Below, piece by piece: positions 42,475 through 43,284 of a stretch of 43,284 nucleotides of DNA. The translations under genes were made by a program, and so were the position numbers. Position 1 is the first letter of the stretch; each line of letters starts with the position of its first letter. Source of the stretch: Candidatus Enterococcus stercoripullorum (lineage in GTDB: Bacteria; Bacillota; Bacilli; Lactobacillales; Enterococcaceae); contig DWVH01000026.1 in assembly GCA_019120335.1 (NCBI GenBank), positions 1-43,284 on the forward strand, read 5' to 3'. Under the pieces are notes generated by a model. That model worked only from the letters and a program-made list of their open reading frames with translations. It did no database searches and was not told where the DNA came from.

Positions 42475-43284
42475 CTAAGCTAATGATTGTATCCTTAGAC
42501 CTTCGGTCAAAATATTGATACTAGCGTTGATATCACGGTCATGATGAGTATGACAAATAGGGCAAGTCCATTCTCGAATATCGAGCGATTTCTTGCCATC
42601 TTTATGTCCACACTCTGAACAAATCTGACTAGACGGAAACCACTGATCCACTTTGATGATTTCACGTCCATACCAGTCAGCTTTGTATTGCAACTTAGCC
42701 ACAAAGCTAGACCAAGATACATCAGAAACGCTTCTTGCTAATTTATGATTACGCAACATACCTTTTACGTTTAAGTCTTCAATACAGATAATATCGTGAT
42801 TTTTGATAATTTCTGTACTTAACTTATTCAGAAAATCAGTACGTTGATTCATTACTTTTTCATGTAATCTAGCTACTTCGCGTTTTTGTTTTTGGTAATT
42901 TTTAGCTTCAGATAAAGGGATACCTTTTTGTTTGGCTAATAATGCTCGTCTTGACAACTTACGTTCTTCACGTTTTAATTTCTTTTCCATTTTGGACGTG
43001 AATTTATGATTATCAATTTTTTGTCCATCTGAAAGAATCGCAAAATCCGTAATACCTAAGTCAATGCCAATGGCAGAATTGGTTTTAGGTAACTCGCTAA
43101 TTTCTTCTTTACATAATAAAGAAATATAGTATTTACCGCTAGAATGACATGAGATTGTAGCAGATTTAATCATCCCTTTTGGTTGTCTATGAAGCTTAAT
43201 TCTTACTAATGATTTCAATTTAGGAACTTTTATGAATTTACTACCAATCAAAGCAATGGTACCCTTTTGATTATTCGTTGTATA
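42475..43284 (-). CDS. tnpB: RNA-guided endonuclease TnpB, C-terminal part
   Basis: The frame is open to the window edge; 269 codons seen, N-terminus missing (full TnpB is about 370-400). RuvC motifs are intact: GIDLGITDFA (Asp), ICIEDLNVKGM (Glu) and HDRDINASINI (Asp). Between the last two lies a zinc ribbon, CSECGHKDGKK, then CPIC. Nothing in the visible part looks broken. TnpB cleaves DNA guided by right-end RNA and helps the element persist. Confidence 0.9.
   Translation of the reverse strand, partial: YTTNNQKGTIALIGSKFIKVPKLKSLVRIKLHRQPKGMIKSATISCHSSGKYYISLLCKEEISELPKTNSAIGIDLGITDFAILSDGQKIDNHKFTSKMEKKLKREERKLSRRALLAKQKGIPLSEAKNYQKQKREVARLHEKVMNQRTDFLNKLSTEIIKNHDIICIEDLNVKGMLRNHKLARSVSDVSWSSFVAKLQYKADWYGREIIKVDQWFPSSQICSECGHKDGKKSLDIREWTCPICHTHHDRDINASINILTEGLRIQSLA

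Larger units (their letters stand above)
42319..43284 (-). mobile_element. IS200/IS605-family element, right end and most of tnpB
   Basis: The minus-strand element enters from beyond the window and ends near 42319. The right end holds a short hairpin, GTGAACTACTCAC (42319-42331), and a GAAGTGGGAGCTTC fold (about 42362-42375), as is usual for these single-strand transposons. No tnpA is in view; it may lie outside or be absent (IS1341-type). Confidence 0.75.

Overview
The window comes from a low-GC Gram-positive bacterium of the Lactobacillales, most likely an Enterococcus or close relative. Support: two Rgg-type regulators, CoiA, the AdcABC zinc transporter, PepF, a thioester-domain wall protein, purine-rich Shine-Dalgarno sites and AT-rich spacers. 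Species cannot be fixed from sequence alone.

Layout. 1-1.7 kb: 5' part of a secreted thioester-domain adhesin (minus strand, runs off the window). 1.7-2.5 kb: AT-rich spacer. 2.5-8.8 kb: ordinary genes (TetR regulator, YczE-like membrane protein, adenosine deaminase, Crp/Fnr regulator, YdbS/YdbT, NagB with two operators astride its promoter). 8.9-10.3 kb: a mazEF module whose toxin gene carries a one-base frameshift, followed directly by an antisense group IIC intron lacking a reverse transcriptase. The intron sits against the terminator of the adcACB zinc operon (10.3-12.7 kb). 12.8-16.5 kb: two tandem ~88-bp repeats that look like two small RNA genes, an Rgg regulator and a three-gene ABC transporter. 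Both RNAs are complementary over 15 nt to the ribosome-binding site and start codon of the transporter ATPase. 16.6-20.7 kb: PepF, CoiA, IspE and a small protein. 20.7-23.3 kb: a second Rgg regulator with an ABC exporter.

23.4-39.1 kb is a metabolic island bounded by 43-bp identical direct repeats. Its two arms share GTTT-N7-GAAC-type palindromes and probably form one regulon. The left arm has an acid-sugar kinase (DUF1537), an iron alcohol dehydrogenase, a PdxA-family dehydrogenase, a cytosolic sialidase-fold protein and a PrpR-like regulator. The right arm has a DapA/NanA-family aldolase, an organic-anion transporter and a VOC protein. Between the arms lies a PTS/transaldolase/PRD-regulator module (30.3-35.4 kb) bounded by inversely oriented copies of a ~150-bp intergenic repeat, which suggests a later insertion.

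39.2-43.3 kb: a phased array of a short motif, an XRE-repressor operon with duplicated membrane proteins, a damaged YhcG-type nuclease gene, and the right end of an IS200/IS605-family element with most of tnpB. I saw no rRNA, tRNA or CRISPR array. All functional calls come from reading motifs by eye; no database search was run.
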